DNA of 64,000 nt. It comes from Euryodendron excelsum (taxonomy: Eukaryota; Streptophyta; Magnoliopsida; Ericales; Pentaphylacaceae). Positions within the stretch are counted from its first letter, which is position 1. The number at the start of each line of letters is the position of its first letter. Under the pieces are notes generated by a model. The model ran no database searches. It saw nothing but the letters and a program-made list of their open reading frames with translations, and was not told the DNA's origin. Position numbers and translations under genes: made by a program. Positions 23,822-36,454 of the stretch are shown piece by piece. The stretch is taken from assembly GCA_033060915.1 (NCBI GenBank), contig CM065385.1, forward strand, positions 18,984,001-19,048,000, given 5' to 3'.

Positions 23822-25652
23822 TGTCGCACCCTAATTTTTTACACTTGAGGAAAATACACATACAAGTGGAAAATACACGGTACTCTCTAGTTAGAACTCA
23901 TTCTCCTAGAAGGACGAGTGCGACTAACTTTGAAGTGAAAATTGATTTGATTAAGGGCTTTCGAAAAAGATTTGAAGTCGCCACCTAACTTAATTAAGGT
24001 GAGTTAGGTCACCTAAAACTAAGTACAATTTGAAGAATAAACTTAGGGTTTTGAAAACTTTCTCAAGAGAGGATTTTTAAGAAAAGAGGTTGTTTGGCAA
24101 CCTTTGAAAAGTTTTAAACCTTTTTTTAAAATAACTCCATTTTGGTCTTTGAAAACAGTGATTCTAGGTTCGGAGATTGGTTGCGTGTAGGGAAGATATC
24201 CTGAGATCATCACCCTACTCCGCCGCCCTTGTGGTACCTACATGTCTATTCACCCTAGGTTCACTCATTTAGAATCTTCGATCGTCCAATGTCTAATACT
24301 ATCCACTTTGAAAATAATTTTTAAAAGAAGTTTAACATGATGTATGACATGCAAGTGTTAGAAAAAGATCTGATTTGGAAAATAGACTTGAAAGAAAGAT
24401 TTGATTTTTTAAAATAGATTTGCAAAGAAGATTTGAAGTTTGAAAGAAAGTTTTAAAAATTAGAAACTTGAAATTGATTGTGGAATTGGAGATTTGAAAA
24501 AGATTGTGACCGCACCCATGAGGATTGCCTATGTATTCCTTTGTTGGAAATCAGGTCAGTCGTAGTTCAGACAAGAGTCCAACTAAAAATAAACACTTGA
24601 ATCAGAAAATATTTGATTTAGATTTGAAAAGCTTGATTAAGGAAAGTTTTAGTTTAGAAAACTTAGAGTCTAAGAAAGATGGGATTTAGAAAAAATTGGA
24701 AAGGATTTGACTAAATTTAGAAACACTTGACTTGGAAAAGACTTGACTTGAATACTTAACTTGAAAGAGTTTAGAAAATTAAGGTTTAGGAAATATTGAA
24801 TTTTTATAAATCTTTGAATTAGGAAAGTTTCAAAATAGAAATTTTTTAAATTAGGAAAGTTTTATTTGAGGAAAGTTTTGAATTTGAAAGGTTTTGGAAT
24901 TTGGAAAGTTTTGAATTTGAAAAGTTTTAGAATTTAAAAAGATTGAAATTTAGAAAGGTTTGAAATTAGGAAAGGTTGGAAATAGGAAATGTTGGAATTA
25001 GGAAAGATTTGAATTAAAAAAGATTTGATTCCTATTTCCTAAAGTAGAATATTATATTTTATTTCCAAAAATAGATGATTTGATTTTGTTTTCCAAAATT
25101 AGAAGATTTGATTTAGGTTCCTAAATTGGAAGGTTTGATCTAGTTTCCTAAATTAGAATATTTGATTTGACATAGAATTGGAAAAGTTTGATTTTTAGAA
25201 ATCTTAGATTTGGAGATCTATAGTTTGGTGTAGAAAAAGAGATTTTGAAAATTTAAAATTTGATGTAGAAGATAGTTTTTGAAAACCTATGGTTTGAGGC
25301 AAAATAGGAAGTCATGTCCTAAGAAAGAGAACTAGGGTTTCTTAATCATGAGTTATAGGGCTTAACTTGAACTCAAAGGCAAAGAGTTTTTGGAAAAGAG
25401 ATCTTTGAGAATAGTTTCTAGGAAGAAAGTTTAAAGAGAGTTGTTAGAAAGTGAATTTTTGAAGAGAGTTTTTGAAAAGAAGTTTGAAAAGCAAATTTGG
25501 AAAAGGGTTTGAATATAAACTTTTGAAATTTTTTGAATGTCTCACCCTCCTAAAACAATTCTAACCATGAAAAGATTAGAACCACCCTAAGTTAGTGATT
25601 TGAAAACAACATGGATTTGAAATATGGACCATAATGATCATATTGAATATCA

Positions 25653-27842
25653 TGTTGGTCCAAAAGGCAACCCAAGAGGGGGGTGAATTGGGTTTTTCGA
25701 AGATTAATAACAATTAAAATTAATTAAAATTAATCTAGGCAATGTAACAGTAATTAATCTATATGTAATGCAATATAATCAGAGAAAGAAAAGAAAACAG
25801 AGCATAAGAAAGAACACACAGATTTACCGAGTTTCAATCATAACTTGTGGTCTACGTTCTCACCCCAAGACCTCCTTGAAGTCTTCTTCCACTATGTAAT
25901 CACCAATTACAAATGGGCTGCTGATTGACAAAGTGCTCAGTTCACTATACACAAGAACTCCTCACCGATCTCTTCAATCTCCAAGTGGTTTTGTCCAAGC
26001 TCCACTCAAACTTACAAGAGTTTTGCTTTCACAAGAGAACTCTCAAACTCTCAATTACAAGTGTATAAAAGTATACAAGTAACTAACACACTCTCTAGCA
26101 AGAGTAGATTTTATAATCAAAGCTTATAGATGAAGATAGGAAGAATATTCAGAGTATATCAGTAAATCGGTCAGCTTGATTTCATTTTTGTCTTCAATCC
26201 CCTTGTATAAATGCAGCTGAAAGCTTATATATAAACCCTTGTATTGATTCCATCTGTTAGAGGTTGTTGGGTATCATTAATACACGTCCAGTCCGTTATA
26301 ACGTTAAGAAAAATAGCCGTTATATCCAAAGAGTTGGCTCCAGGTTTGTGGAGTCGACACTTTCTGCTTCTGGATTTACCAGATGTTGTTCACTGACTTC
26401 ATAAGTACGCTCTTCATATCAATGAGGTGACTCCTTGTTCATTCTGTCTTCACATCTTTGGCTTCTGCTGTCATGAGGCGACTCTTCATCTTCAGGAGTC
26501 CGCTCTTTGTTCATTCGATTTTTAGCCTTTTACTTCTATTGTCATAAGGCGACTCTTCGTCTTCATGTGTCTGCTCATTAATCAAGTCATCTTCAAGCCT
26601 TTGCGTCTGTCTCCATGAGGCGACTCTTCATTATAATGAGTCCACTCATTATCTATTTGGTCTCTAGGCTTTTTGTTTCTGTGATCAAGAGGTGACTTTT
26701 CATTTTTCATGAGTCCATTGATTGTTCATTTTGTCTTTAAGCCTTTTGCTTCTGTGATTAAGAGGCGACTCCTTATTTCCATGAGTTTCCTCATTGTCCA
26801 GAAATCTGCTTTCTGACTTCTAATGATCTAGCTTATCTCAGCACTGATATAAGATCTTCAAGGAGTATTTATTTGGGGTATGATGATCAATCAAATCTCT
26901 TTTACTCATCAGAGTTAACTTCTATTCAATTTGGATTGAATCAATCATTGGATATTGATATTCTCTTGACTCTCAAACTGTCAGAGCTTCATTAGATTAA
27001 TGTTCATCTTTTCTTCTTCATTTGCAAAGCTTTCTTCTTTCATTGTAGAACATCTTCTTCAATGCCAAGCTTCCTCAATTACGTAGAGCTTCACAATGCT
27101 TCACTGCCGAGTTCTTCTCTTTGCTAGAAATTCTTCTTTCTTCTTTAAAATCATATCAATGAGACTTTTGCAGGCTTGATGAAATCTCTTCATATATCTA
27201 GTCTTCATTGACTCTTTACATTGTAGAAGAATTCTTCACTTGGATTCCATGTAGAGATCAGACAACCATTGTGAGTTTTCTTTCTCAGCAACTTCAATCA
27301 TATTGTCTTGAATTGATCTTTGCATACTAGATGAAGTCATCTCTTGAGCATTTTTAATCTCTTCAACAATCAATTCCTCTTCAATTGATCTTTGTATTCT
27401 TGATGAGATCTTCTTTTGGCATTTACAACATCTCCACAATCAAATCGTCTTTAACTGAACATTGCACCTCCTCAACTAATGAAGTCCTCAATCTATCTTG
27501 AGTGCAAATCGAATTTACTGAGTCTATGCATACTTTGATAGAAGCTTTATTTGAACACCTTCAATCTCTTTGAATGTAGAACATTTGTTTAAAGTAGAGA
27601 TAGGCGTCAATCCTCTATTTGGTTCATTGCATAGCTCTTGGAATTCATTGCTTGATCTTGAATTTGTTGTGCATTCTCTTTAACATGCATTAGACTTAAG
27701 ATTGAACTTTAAGTTTAAATTATGAACTTTGTTAATCTGCACGCTAAGTAGATTCATTAGTAAAATAGTACAAGGTTTAGTTATCATCAAAATTAATATG
27801 GGAATCAACCTTGAGTCAACAAGGGTCAACTTTGAGTCAACA
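25653..27842. mobile_element. Solo LTR of a copia (SIRE-like) element
   Basis: A 2190-bp block with ends TGTTG...CAACA and a perfect 5-bp target duplication TATCA (25648-25652 and 27843-27847). Just inside the left end is AACCCAAGAGGGGGGTGAA, typical of long copia LTRs. There is no primer site, gag or pol, so it is what remains after recombination between two LTRs. It interrupts long LTR copy B, whose text continues across the gap. Confidence 0.85.
26420..26815. repeat. Tandem array of about 70-bp units inside the solo LTR
   Basis: About six diverged units, each with a GAGGCGACTCTTCAT-like core, an AGTCCGCTCATT-like block and a CTTTTGCTTCTGTGAT-like tail. Successive cores lie near 26423, 26475, 26545, 26617, 26690 and 26761. 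Confidence 0.75.
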
Positions 27843-28403
27843 TATCATACTTTCCTAAAACAACCCTAACCATGGAATGGCTAAAATCATCTTAAGATTG
27901 TGGTTTTGATGAAAACAATTTAGGATTTACACCTAAAATTTGGACATTGATGGTCATGATAAATATAACACTTTCTGAAAACAACCCTAACCATAGAATG
28001 GCTGGAATCACTTTAAGATTGTGATTTTGAATGTAAGTTTTGAAAAAGAGTTTTGATGCAAGTTTGGAAAATAACTTTGAAAACAATTTTGAATGAATGT
28101 ATGAATATGATATGCACAATGCAAAAAGGGTTCAGAACATACAAGGTTAATATGATATACACAATGCAAAAAGGGTCCTGAACATACAAGGTTAGGCTTC
28201 ATCACATAATCAAGGAGGCTGAACCCACACCATTAAGGTTCGAATTTGAAGAAAGCTCTCGACACGGTGACTTTCAACAATTCTTCCTACGCATGAATCG
28301 GAGAGTCCCTTGTTTCAAGCATGCAAGAAAAGGAGGTAGAAGATAAAGGATTAAAATAGAAGAAAACCCAAGTGGGTTAGGAGGAAGAAGAGAGAGAGGG
28401 CGG

Positions 28404-28959
28404 TGATGCAGCGAAAATTAAGAGAGTAATAAAATAAACCCTAATCCGTTGATTCACCACGAATACTGGATTCAGAGTCATCCTGCAACCTACTGATTCA
28501 CCACGAATGCTAGATTTTAGGGCATCAACCACTCGTTGATCTTCGTAGAAAATACCGAATGATTGGAAAAAGTGCAAAACGCACAAAAATTTTATTAATC
28601 ACCAAAAGCTACTGGAAAAAGTCTTAACAAGAGCTTAAATAAGAGGCACGAAACCCTAGGGCCCCAGGACAAACCGGGTAAAAATAAAAGACTGACAAAA
28701 GCCCAAAAAAATAGCCCAAAACACAAAACGGGCTAAAAAACATACTTAAAGGTATTTTTTTGCATTTTCCTAGGCTGGAAAATCGCTTTATTATTTTTCC
28801 CTTTCTCCGGCTCGTCGCTAGCTTTTCAAAAACTTATTATAATAGGAAAACGGAGTTACGAGTCAAAAGTTATGGCCGATTGAAGTTTACTGACTACCGG
28901 CCCGAGTATAACGCCGCCGCCGCGTCTCAAAGTAATCTTTGGCTATACGATCTGCATCA
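28404..28959 (-). repeat. 3' LTR of the nested gypsy element
   Basis: Nearly identical along its length to 33360-33916, including CGTTGATCTTCGTA-, AAAACGCACA- and GGCACGAAACCCTAGGGCCC-type blocks. Differences are mostly single transitions. The element is thus younger than most repeats here but old enough to have diverged. Confidence 0.9.
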
Positions 28960-31900
28960 TCCTCCCCAGGTTGGGAAGAATTCGCCCACGAATTTGAGTC
29001 TTCCTCCTCCTCAGAACTGTCACCACGGTAAGGCATGAGGTGCTTCACGTTGAACACGTCAGAAGTGTTGGCATGGCTCAGCAGCTTCAACTGGTAGGCA
29101 TTAGGATTGATCTTCTCAACAACTTCATACGGCCAAACTTTCTGAGCTGCCAGTTTGCTGTATTCATGCACTGGATACCGATCTTTGGTCAACACGGCCC
29201 ACACAAAATCCCCCACTTCAAACTCCACCGAGCGCCGCTTTTGGTCAGCTGCCTCCTTATACTTCACCGTGGAGTCACGCAGATTTTGTTGCACCTGTTC
29301 ATGGACAACCTGCAGATCAGTAATTAAGTCCTCTGCCTTCTTATGGACCCTCTTCAAATCAGGAACATGGGCTAAGTCAATCAGAGCTCGCGGCTGGAAG
29401 GCGTAATGGACTGAAACCCGAACTGCGATTCACTGACCGGTTGAAAGCAAACTCAGCCTGGTACAACTTCTGGTCCCATGATTTTAGATGTTCCCCCACA
29501 AGACACCACAGTAGGTTACCCAGCGAACGGTTCACCACTTCGGTCTGCCCATCGGTTTAAGGGTGGTAGGCACTACTAAAATCCAATTTCGTGTTAGCCA
29601 ACTGCCATAAACACCTCCAAAAGTGGCTAAGGAACTTAGAGTCCCTATCAGAAACTATGGACGTTGGTAGCCCATGAAGTCGATAGACCTCTCGAAAGTA
29701 AAGTTAGCAATATTGACAGCATCATTAGTCTTCTTACATGCAATGAAGTGCGACATTTTTGTGAATCTGTCCACCACCACGAAGATAGAATTGCTACCAC
29801 GTTGCGTCCGCGGAAGCCCCAACACGAAGTCCATACTCACGTTCGCCCATGGTCTCTCTTGAATTGGCATGGGCATATACAATCCCGCGTTGGTCGCCGT
29901 TCCCTTGGACACTTAACAGATTCGGTAACCATCAACAAATCTGGCCACTTCACGCCACATAGAAGGCCAGTAATAAGAATTGGCCACAAGCTGCCAGGTT
30001 TTATCATGCCCCATATGCCCCTCATCATGCAGCTCCTTGATGATCTTGAGGCGTAAACTGGATTGAGGCACGTACAATTGGGTACCCTTAAACAGAAACC
30101 CATCATGCATCACAAAATTTGTGCACTGCCTTGTCTCAACTTTATGAACAATAGGGGCAAACACTGGGTCAGTACGTAATAATTCACGAAATGAATCAAA
30201 ACCAATTACCTCTACCCGTAAGGTAGTAAGTAAGTAAGTGCGACGGCTAAGGGCATCGGCAACCCAATTTTGAACTTCAGATTTATGCTTGAGGGAGAAA
30301 GTGAATTGTTGTAGATACGTATCCCACCTTGCGTGTCTCGCCGACAGGTTGTCTTGGCTATTAATATGTTTCAAAGCATCATGATTAGAAAACAACACGA
30401 ACTCACTTTGTGACATATAGGGGTACCAGTGCTTCAAGGCCTATATGATCGAGTAGAATTCCACGTCGTAGGTACTGTAATTCGCCTTAGCTCCGTTCAG
30501 CTTCTCACTGAAGTATGCAATAGGCTTGCCCTCTTGGCTAAGGACTGCCCCCACGCCGACCTTTGATGCATCACAATGCAATTCAAAAGGCTTAGAAAAA
30601 TCTGGCAAAGCAAGTACAGGGGCAGTGGTCAGTTTGCGCTTGATCTCCTCAAAAGCATTAGCCGATGCCTCTATCCAAGTAAACTGCCCAGCCTTTATTT
30701 AATTTGTGATAGAAGCCATGATGCCGTTAAAATTTAGGATAAAGCACCGATAGAACGATGCCAGTCCATGGAAGCTATGCACGTCATGAATGCTCCTCAG
30801 GGTAGGCCACCTACGGACAACTTTAACCTTAGACTTATCCACATAAATTCCTTCACGAGACACTATGTATCCCAGAAATAACACGCTGTCTGTCATGAAC
30901 GAACACTTAGCTCGGGCCGCAAAGAATTTCTCTGTTTGCAGCACACTCAGAACCTATGGCAAGTGCTGCAAATGCGAGGCATGATCAGGGCTAAAAATCA
31001 AAATATCATCAAAGTACACTACCACAAACCTCCCAATAAAAGGTCGAAAAAGCTGGTTTATCACACGCATGAAGGTACTCGGAGCATTCGACAACCCGAA
31101 TGGCATAACCAACCACTCATAAAGACCTTCCTGTGTCTTGAAGGCAGTCTTCCATTCGTCACCCTCACGTATCCGGATCTGATAATAACCACTCTTTAAA
31201 TCCAGTTTGCTGAACACTGTAGCCCCACTAATCTGGTCTAACAGGTCATCCAACCATGGAATAGGGAACCGATATCGGACAGTGAGTTTGTTGATGGCCC
31301 GGTTGTCCACGCACATACACCAAGACCCATCCTTTTTGGGGGTTAAGAGTGCCGGCATGGCACAATGACTGAGACTCTCCCGAATGTGTCCCCTGGCCAA
31401 CAATTCCTTAACCTGACGTCGCAGCTCCTCATGCTGCTTAGGACTCATACGATAATGCGGGCGGTTTGGCAAAATAGCCCCAGGAACTAAATCGGTTTGA
31501 TGCTGGATGTCACGCAAAGGTGGCAACCCAGCTAGTAATTCCTCTGAAAACACCCCGCTGAACTCATCTAGTAGCTCCTGCACCCTGTCCGAAACCTCCC
31601 CATTCTGCTGCTGTTCCTTAACCACCAGCAAGTATACTATGCCAGATTCGATCATCTTCCCCGCAAAACGCTGCATGGTTAGTAGGTTCGGGTTTTTCTT
31701 GGCCACCTGTTTCGGACCCGCTTCCTTGCCCGGATACAACACCACTTTCACATTGTTAAACATAAAGCTATATGTATTTTTTCGACCATCATATTGCACA
31801 ACCCTGTCATATTGCCACGGTCTACCCAACAAAATATGGCATGCATCCATCTCAACGACATCACACCAGATTGCATCTTTATAATTGGAACCAATGGACA

Positions 31901-33314
31901 ACGAAATTAAACAATGCTTGGAAACTGTCACCTTCTTTCCTTCTTGCAGCCAAGTCAGTTTGTACGTGCTAGGATGCTCCTCTGTTGGCAGCCCCAATTT
32001 TCGAACCGCCTGCTTGGAAACCACATTCTTGTAGCTTCCCGAATCGATCACAAACTTGCAGACTTTGCCCCCAACTGTGCACTTGGACTGGAAAATATTG
32101 TTCCGCAACCACTCATCACTACTAGAATTACGAGGGGTAAGGCAAGCCTTGCGCACAACCAATAGAGGCCTATCATCTCCGGTAACATGCTCCTCTTCCA
32201 TGAACTCTTCGTCAAGCTGATCTTCGCTTGATTCTGGCACAGGTTGTTTGAACTCCACCCCAACCATTCCTTCATTATCGATAAACAACCCCTTCTATAC
32301 AAAGGGCTTTTTGTAGTCCGCAAATCGATGGCCTGGTTCGCCACACTTAAAACAGCGGCTCGTGCTGGCTGCCACGGGCTTAACTGGCTGCGGGACTGGT
32401 GTTTTTCCAGCTACATCCCCAGCTACGCCCATCTGAATTGCCCCATGTCCAGTCCCTTGCTGAGCCACACCTCGGCTACCTGCCCCTGCCCAAGGTAGAC
32501 CACTCACCCATCGCTTCGCCTACTTCTCGAGCTGTAACGCCTTCTGATGGGTATCCGAAATAGAATATAAATGAAACATATTCAGGGTGTCCTGGTATTG
32601 AGGCTGTGATCCCCCAATGTACCACAAAACGAACTGTTCGTCGGCCTCACCCAAGTCATTTCTCGCCAGTAATTGATAAAATTCAGTAGTGTATTCATCC
32701 ACTGATTTCATCCTTTGCCTTAAGTTTTGAAACCTTTGATACATTATTCGCGCATAATTATAAGGCAGAAAGGCCTCTCGGAGGTGCTTCTTCAGCTAAT
32801 CCCACGAATCAATCTTCCGTTTCCCCATTCGTGAACGATTTACCTTTAACTGCTGCCACCATGCCGTAACCCTGCCGTGAAACGAGTCATTACTAAAGGC
32901 ACCTGTTTATTGGCCGGAACCTCTTTGAATTCCAGGACTTCCTCCATTCCAAAAAGCCAGTCAAGAAAATCTTCTGCCTTCAGACTGCCCTCAAATTCAG
33001 GGATATCAATTTTCAGGCCTGCCTCCCATCGATTCCAACCGCCCTCGGTTACACCCCCCCATCTGACAGGGATGTCTCTCGGGCTGCCGTAAGGGTGCAA
33101 AATGGTTTTCGTCCTCCTTCCTATCGCCATCGGTATCGGCATCCTCATCAACCCCCTCATCCACAACACGCGGATTTGGACGCTGCTGCTGCTGTTACTG
33201 CATTTGAATCTGCATGGCAGCCACGCTATCCGCCAGATTCTCCACCACCTGCTGCAACATGGTGAGTCTATCATCCTCCATTGCGTCTTGGATTGGTCGA
33301 CGTCTGGGCGGCAT
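28887..33314 (-). pseudogene. Gypsy gag-pol polyprotein, broken by stops and indels
   Basis: ATG at 33314 (MPPRRRPIQDAMEDDRL) opens gag. An early TAA follows a Gln stretch (about 33192), and one segment (about 33050-32850) is in another frame. The zinc knuckle CFKCGEPGHRFADYKK at about 32360-32310 has its last Cys changed to Tyr. A stop near 32290 precedes pol: protease with DSGS (near 32040), then RT with TPKKDGSWCMCVDNRAINKL, FSKLDLKSGYYQIRIREG and the YFDDIL catalytic motif (about 31025-31010), to a stop at 30954. RNase H has FELHCDASKVGVGAVLSQEG (about 30590). The integrase has a zinc-binding region near 30010 and MDFVLGLPRTQRGSNSIFVV (about 29840-29780). It is disrupted by indels near 29660 and 29400, then continues to 28887, slightly inside the LTR. 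No chromodomain was seen. Most breaks are stops in one frame. Confidence 0.9.
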
Positions 33315-33345
33315 GATCACGAACCAATTAGAATCGGCACCTAGG

Positions 33346-33357
33346 GCTCTGATACCA
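33346..33357 (-). other. Primer binding site (initiator tRNA-Met), nested gypsy
   Basis: Minus strand TGGTATCAGAGC, two bases from the 5' LTR (33360-33916) and upstream of the gag ATG at 33314. Confidence 0.9.
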
Positions 33358-33359
33358 AC

Positions 33360-33916
33360 TGATGCAGCGAAAATTAAGAGAGCAATAAAATAAACCCTAA
33401 TCCGTTGATTTACCACGAATACCAGATTCAGAGTCATCCTGCAACCTGCTGATTCACCACGAATGTTAGGTTTTTGGGCATCAACCACTCGTTGATCTTC
33501 GTAAAAAATACCGAATGATTGAAAAAAGTGCAAAACGCACACAAATTTTATTAATCACCAAAAGCTATTGGAAAAAGTCTTAACAAGAGCTTAAATAAGA
33601 GGCACGAAACCCTAGGGCCCCGGGACAAACCAGGTAAAAATAAAAGATTGACAAAAGCCTAAAAAAATAGCCAAAAACACAAAACGGGCTAAAAAACATA
33701 CTTAAAGGCATTTTTTTTGCATTTTCCTAGGCTAGAAAATCGTTTTATTATTTTTTCCTTTCTCCAACTCGTCGCTAGCTTTTCAAAAACATATTATAAT
33801 AGGAAAACAGAGCTACGAGTCAAAAGTTATGGCCGATTGAAGTTTACCGACTACCGACCCGAGTATAACGCTACCGCCACATCTCCAAGTAATCTTCAGC
33901 TATGCGATCTACATCA
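33360..33916 (-). repeat. 5' LTR of the nested gypsy element
   Basis: Partner of 28404-28959. It lies next to the primer site, which fixes the element's minus-strand direction. Confidence 0.9.
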
Positions 33917-35662
33917 GGCTGCCGGGGGGGGGGGGGAATTACATAAACGTAAATTGAAAGCCTATCTTGTCTTTTTCTTGCTTTGCTTGCTTTATTTGCT
34001 TTGCTTGCTTTATTTGCTTTGCTTTAATTGAACTTGAGAACCTTAGAATCACAACACCTTGAGTCTACAATGGAGGCTTTGGAGGTTTGTGTTTGAGTGT
34101 ATAGATGTTAGGGTTTAAGTGTATGAAGGCTAGGGTTTGAAGAGACTAGAGAGGGCTAGGGTTTGGAGAGACTTCGAGCTCTGTAATTTGAAAAATAGAG
34201 TTTTTGGATTGAGTTTGTGGACCATATTCACGCAGGGGGAAGGTCTATATTTATAGACACAAAAATAGCCTGACGCCTATTGTAGTGGCGCTAGGGAAAA
34301 AAATCAACTAACGCCACTAAGAGTGGCGCCAAACCAGTTTTTGGCTTACTGCCACTGCTAGTGGCGCCAGCCATTTAATAAAGTTTTAAGGCAGCAAGAA
34401 ACGTATCTTTCGATCCTTGATATGCAAGACTAAAGATTTGGATGCTTGTACTAGTGACTATCATGCAATTTTTGGCTTGGCTCCACTAGAAGTGACTCCA
34501 GAAAGTCCAGGAATGATCTAGAAGTTTTGAGTAATCAGACTCAGTCGGGAATGGACGGGAAACCCCGAGAGAGTGTCTCGGTGGTAACTAGCTTGAGAAG
34601 TAATGCCGGAGTGTTTGAAAAGGTTGACTGGCCCGCCAGGGGCAAAACGGTCAATTGAACCGGAAAAACACCGGAATGGACTCGAAGCGACTTGTGAGAA
34701 GGCTTGAAGGTTGGAAACACTATTGAGAGTGTTCTGGAGGGTTACCGGTTTGATACTCAGAGCTGATATGGTTGGAAAGTGCGACCGTCCCACTAGGTGT
34801 AAGACTGTCATTTTGTACTGGGTTTGCCGGAATAGACTCGAATGATCCAAAAAAGTGTTGGAAGGTTGAGAATACTATTAGAAGCATCCTCGGGAGGTTA
34901 CTGGTTTGATACCCAGAGCCGGTGTGGTTCCTGGAGGCGATTGGATGCCTAGGGGCAAAGTGGTCATTTTGACCGAATGGTCTCAAAATTGGTCTGGAAC
35001 CGACTAGAAGGCACTTAAACATGCTAGATTGTCTTTGGAACAATCTTGGAAGAGTGGACTTACCGCTGTGAGGACTTAGGTACTTTCTCGAAATACTTGC
35101 CAAAAAGGCTCAAGGGGCAGTTTGGTCATTTTTTTTATCGGAGTAGGCTAGCTGGCATTGGTGTTGGCTCAAGTTTTGAGTGTTTCTGCCATTCTTACGG
35201 TGTGTGATGAGTTGGTTTCCAAAGGTATCCCATCCTTTGGTAAACGTGTTACGGCCAAGAGGCGAGGTCGGTCTTATGGCATAGGGGTTTTGTTGGCAAT
35301 TTTTAATGTCGACCTGTTTACGAGTGTTTCTGCCACTTTGACAGTTGCGATATTTGAGAGTGTTTTTGCCACTCTAATGGGGTGCGTTCATTTCGGAGAT
35401 TGCTTGATCTTGAGAAGTTGCTAAATAGACTTATTGTTTGAGGGATCAACTTTCTTGAAAGACCTATCGGATAACAGACATTCTATATTGGTGGGTTAGC
35501 AGGTGCCAGAAGTGAACTGTTCTATCATCTAGGGACTTGGGTTCCGTCCTGGTTGATTGGTTTGAAAGGACTTTTCATTTTAAGGAGTTTCTCGATAAAC
35601 GTGCCAGACTAAATGGACTTACCCTTGAGGGATTAGCTTTCTCAAAAGACGTGCCAGATTAA

Positions 35663-35847
35663 GGGAATGTTTGGACGTAGCTTATTTAGTAGCTTATGGC
35701 TTATGCTTATGGATTTTTTTAAATGTGTTTGGGTGAGTGGCTTAAAAAGCAGCTTATGTCTAATCACGTTTTTCGAAAAAAACTATTTTTAAAGGTAGCT
35801 TATAGCTTATAGCTTATGGCTTATAAGCCAATTGACCAAACACCCTC
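35663..35847. mobile_element. hAT-like MITE within long LTR copy B
   Basis: A 185-bp fold-back insert. The left end is GGGAATGTTTGG and the right end, read inversely, AGGGTGTTTGG. Both arms carry repeated AGCTTATGGCTTAT-like text that would pair. The equivalent sequence near 36180 runs without it. No clean 8-bp target duplication was visible. Confidence 0.6.
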
Positions 35848-36454
35848 TGAGTTTGATTGATCTGGACTGGAATTAAAATTGAAATTGAGGTTGAAATAGG
35901 GAATTATCATCTTTAAGGAGACGTGCCAACTAGAATTAGACCAAGCAATGCCCCAAGAGCATTTTGGTCATTTTGGCTCGCGAAGCGATTGATTGACTGG
36001 ATTGAGTCTGAAAAACTAGTTTGGACTTGAATGTGTTTGTGTTAGTTTGAATGTGAGTTCAGACAAACCAGAGATTGTCGAGCGGGCAAAAATGGGGTGC
36101 TGATAGGTAAATGTGTTGGATTGGATAAACTTACCGTCTGAGGGATAACCTTTCTCGAAAGACATGCTGAATTGAGTTTGATTGGTCTAGATTAGAATTG
36201 AAACTGGAATTAAGGTTGAAATAGGGACTTACCGTTGTTAAGAAGACGTGCCAACTAGAATTGGACTGAGTAATACCCCAAGGGCATTTTGGTTATTTTG
36301 CCTCTATTGGGCCCGATGGGCTAGCGAAGCGATTGATTCACTGGATTGAGTATGGAAAACTAGTTTGGACTTGAATGTGTTTGTATTGGTTTGAATATGA
36401 GTTCGGTCAGGCCGAAGATTATCGAGCAGGCAAAAATGGGGTGCTTACATATGA

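Larger units (their letters stand above)
28404..33916 (-). mobile_element. Ty3/gypsy retrotransposon, complete but dead, nested in long LTR copy B
   Basis: Two LTRs of 556 and 557 bp (28404-28959 and 33360-33916), both TGATGCAGCG...CATCA, bracket a gag-pol frame on the minus strand. A tRNA-Met primer site adjoins the right LTR, and a purine tract (GGGGAGGA on the minus strand, 28960-28967) adjoins the left LTR. Protease-RT-RNaseH-integrase order is diagnostic of Ty3/gypsy. Flanks read GGCGG and GGCTG, an imperfect possible target duplication, next to a G-run of the host LTR. Confidence 0.92.
19850..36449 (+). mobile_element. Long-LTR element, two LTRs with no internal region, nested in copia 1 gag
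   Basis: The insertion starts TGTTGCGCC at 19850 and ends GGGGTGCTTACA at 36449. It is flanked by CATGA (19845-19849) and TATGA (36450-36454), a target duplication with one mismatch. Removing it restores the copia gag frame. Inside are a first LTR copy (19850-23821), lacking its last several hundred bases, joined directly to a second copy (23822-36449), itself split by a solo LTR, a gypsy element and a MITE. No gag or pol of its own remains, so its lineage is unclear. Strand is given as the TG...CA reading used for related copies and is uncertain. Confidence 0.8.
23822..36449 (+). repeat. Long LTR, copy B, split by three younger insertions
   Basis: Starts TGTCGCACCC at 23822 and ends GGGGTGCTTACA at 36449. 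Without the inserts (25653-27842 plus its duplicated TATCA, and 28404-33916) about 4.9 kb remain. It is collinear with copy A. The unit resumes at 27848 and again at 33917, and its TATA-like box is at 34245-34256. A G-run (33924-33936) lies at the second resumption, in the same place as G-runs in copies A (about 22264) and E (60839-60850). Confidence 0.8.

Noticed and set aside
28760..29038. Plus-strand frames overlapping the gypsy LTR, repeated at 33717
   Set aside because: They lie in LTR and antisense-to-pol sequence and recur only because the LTR is duplicated.
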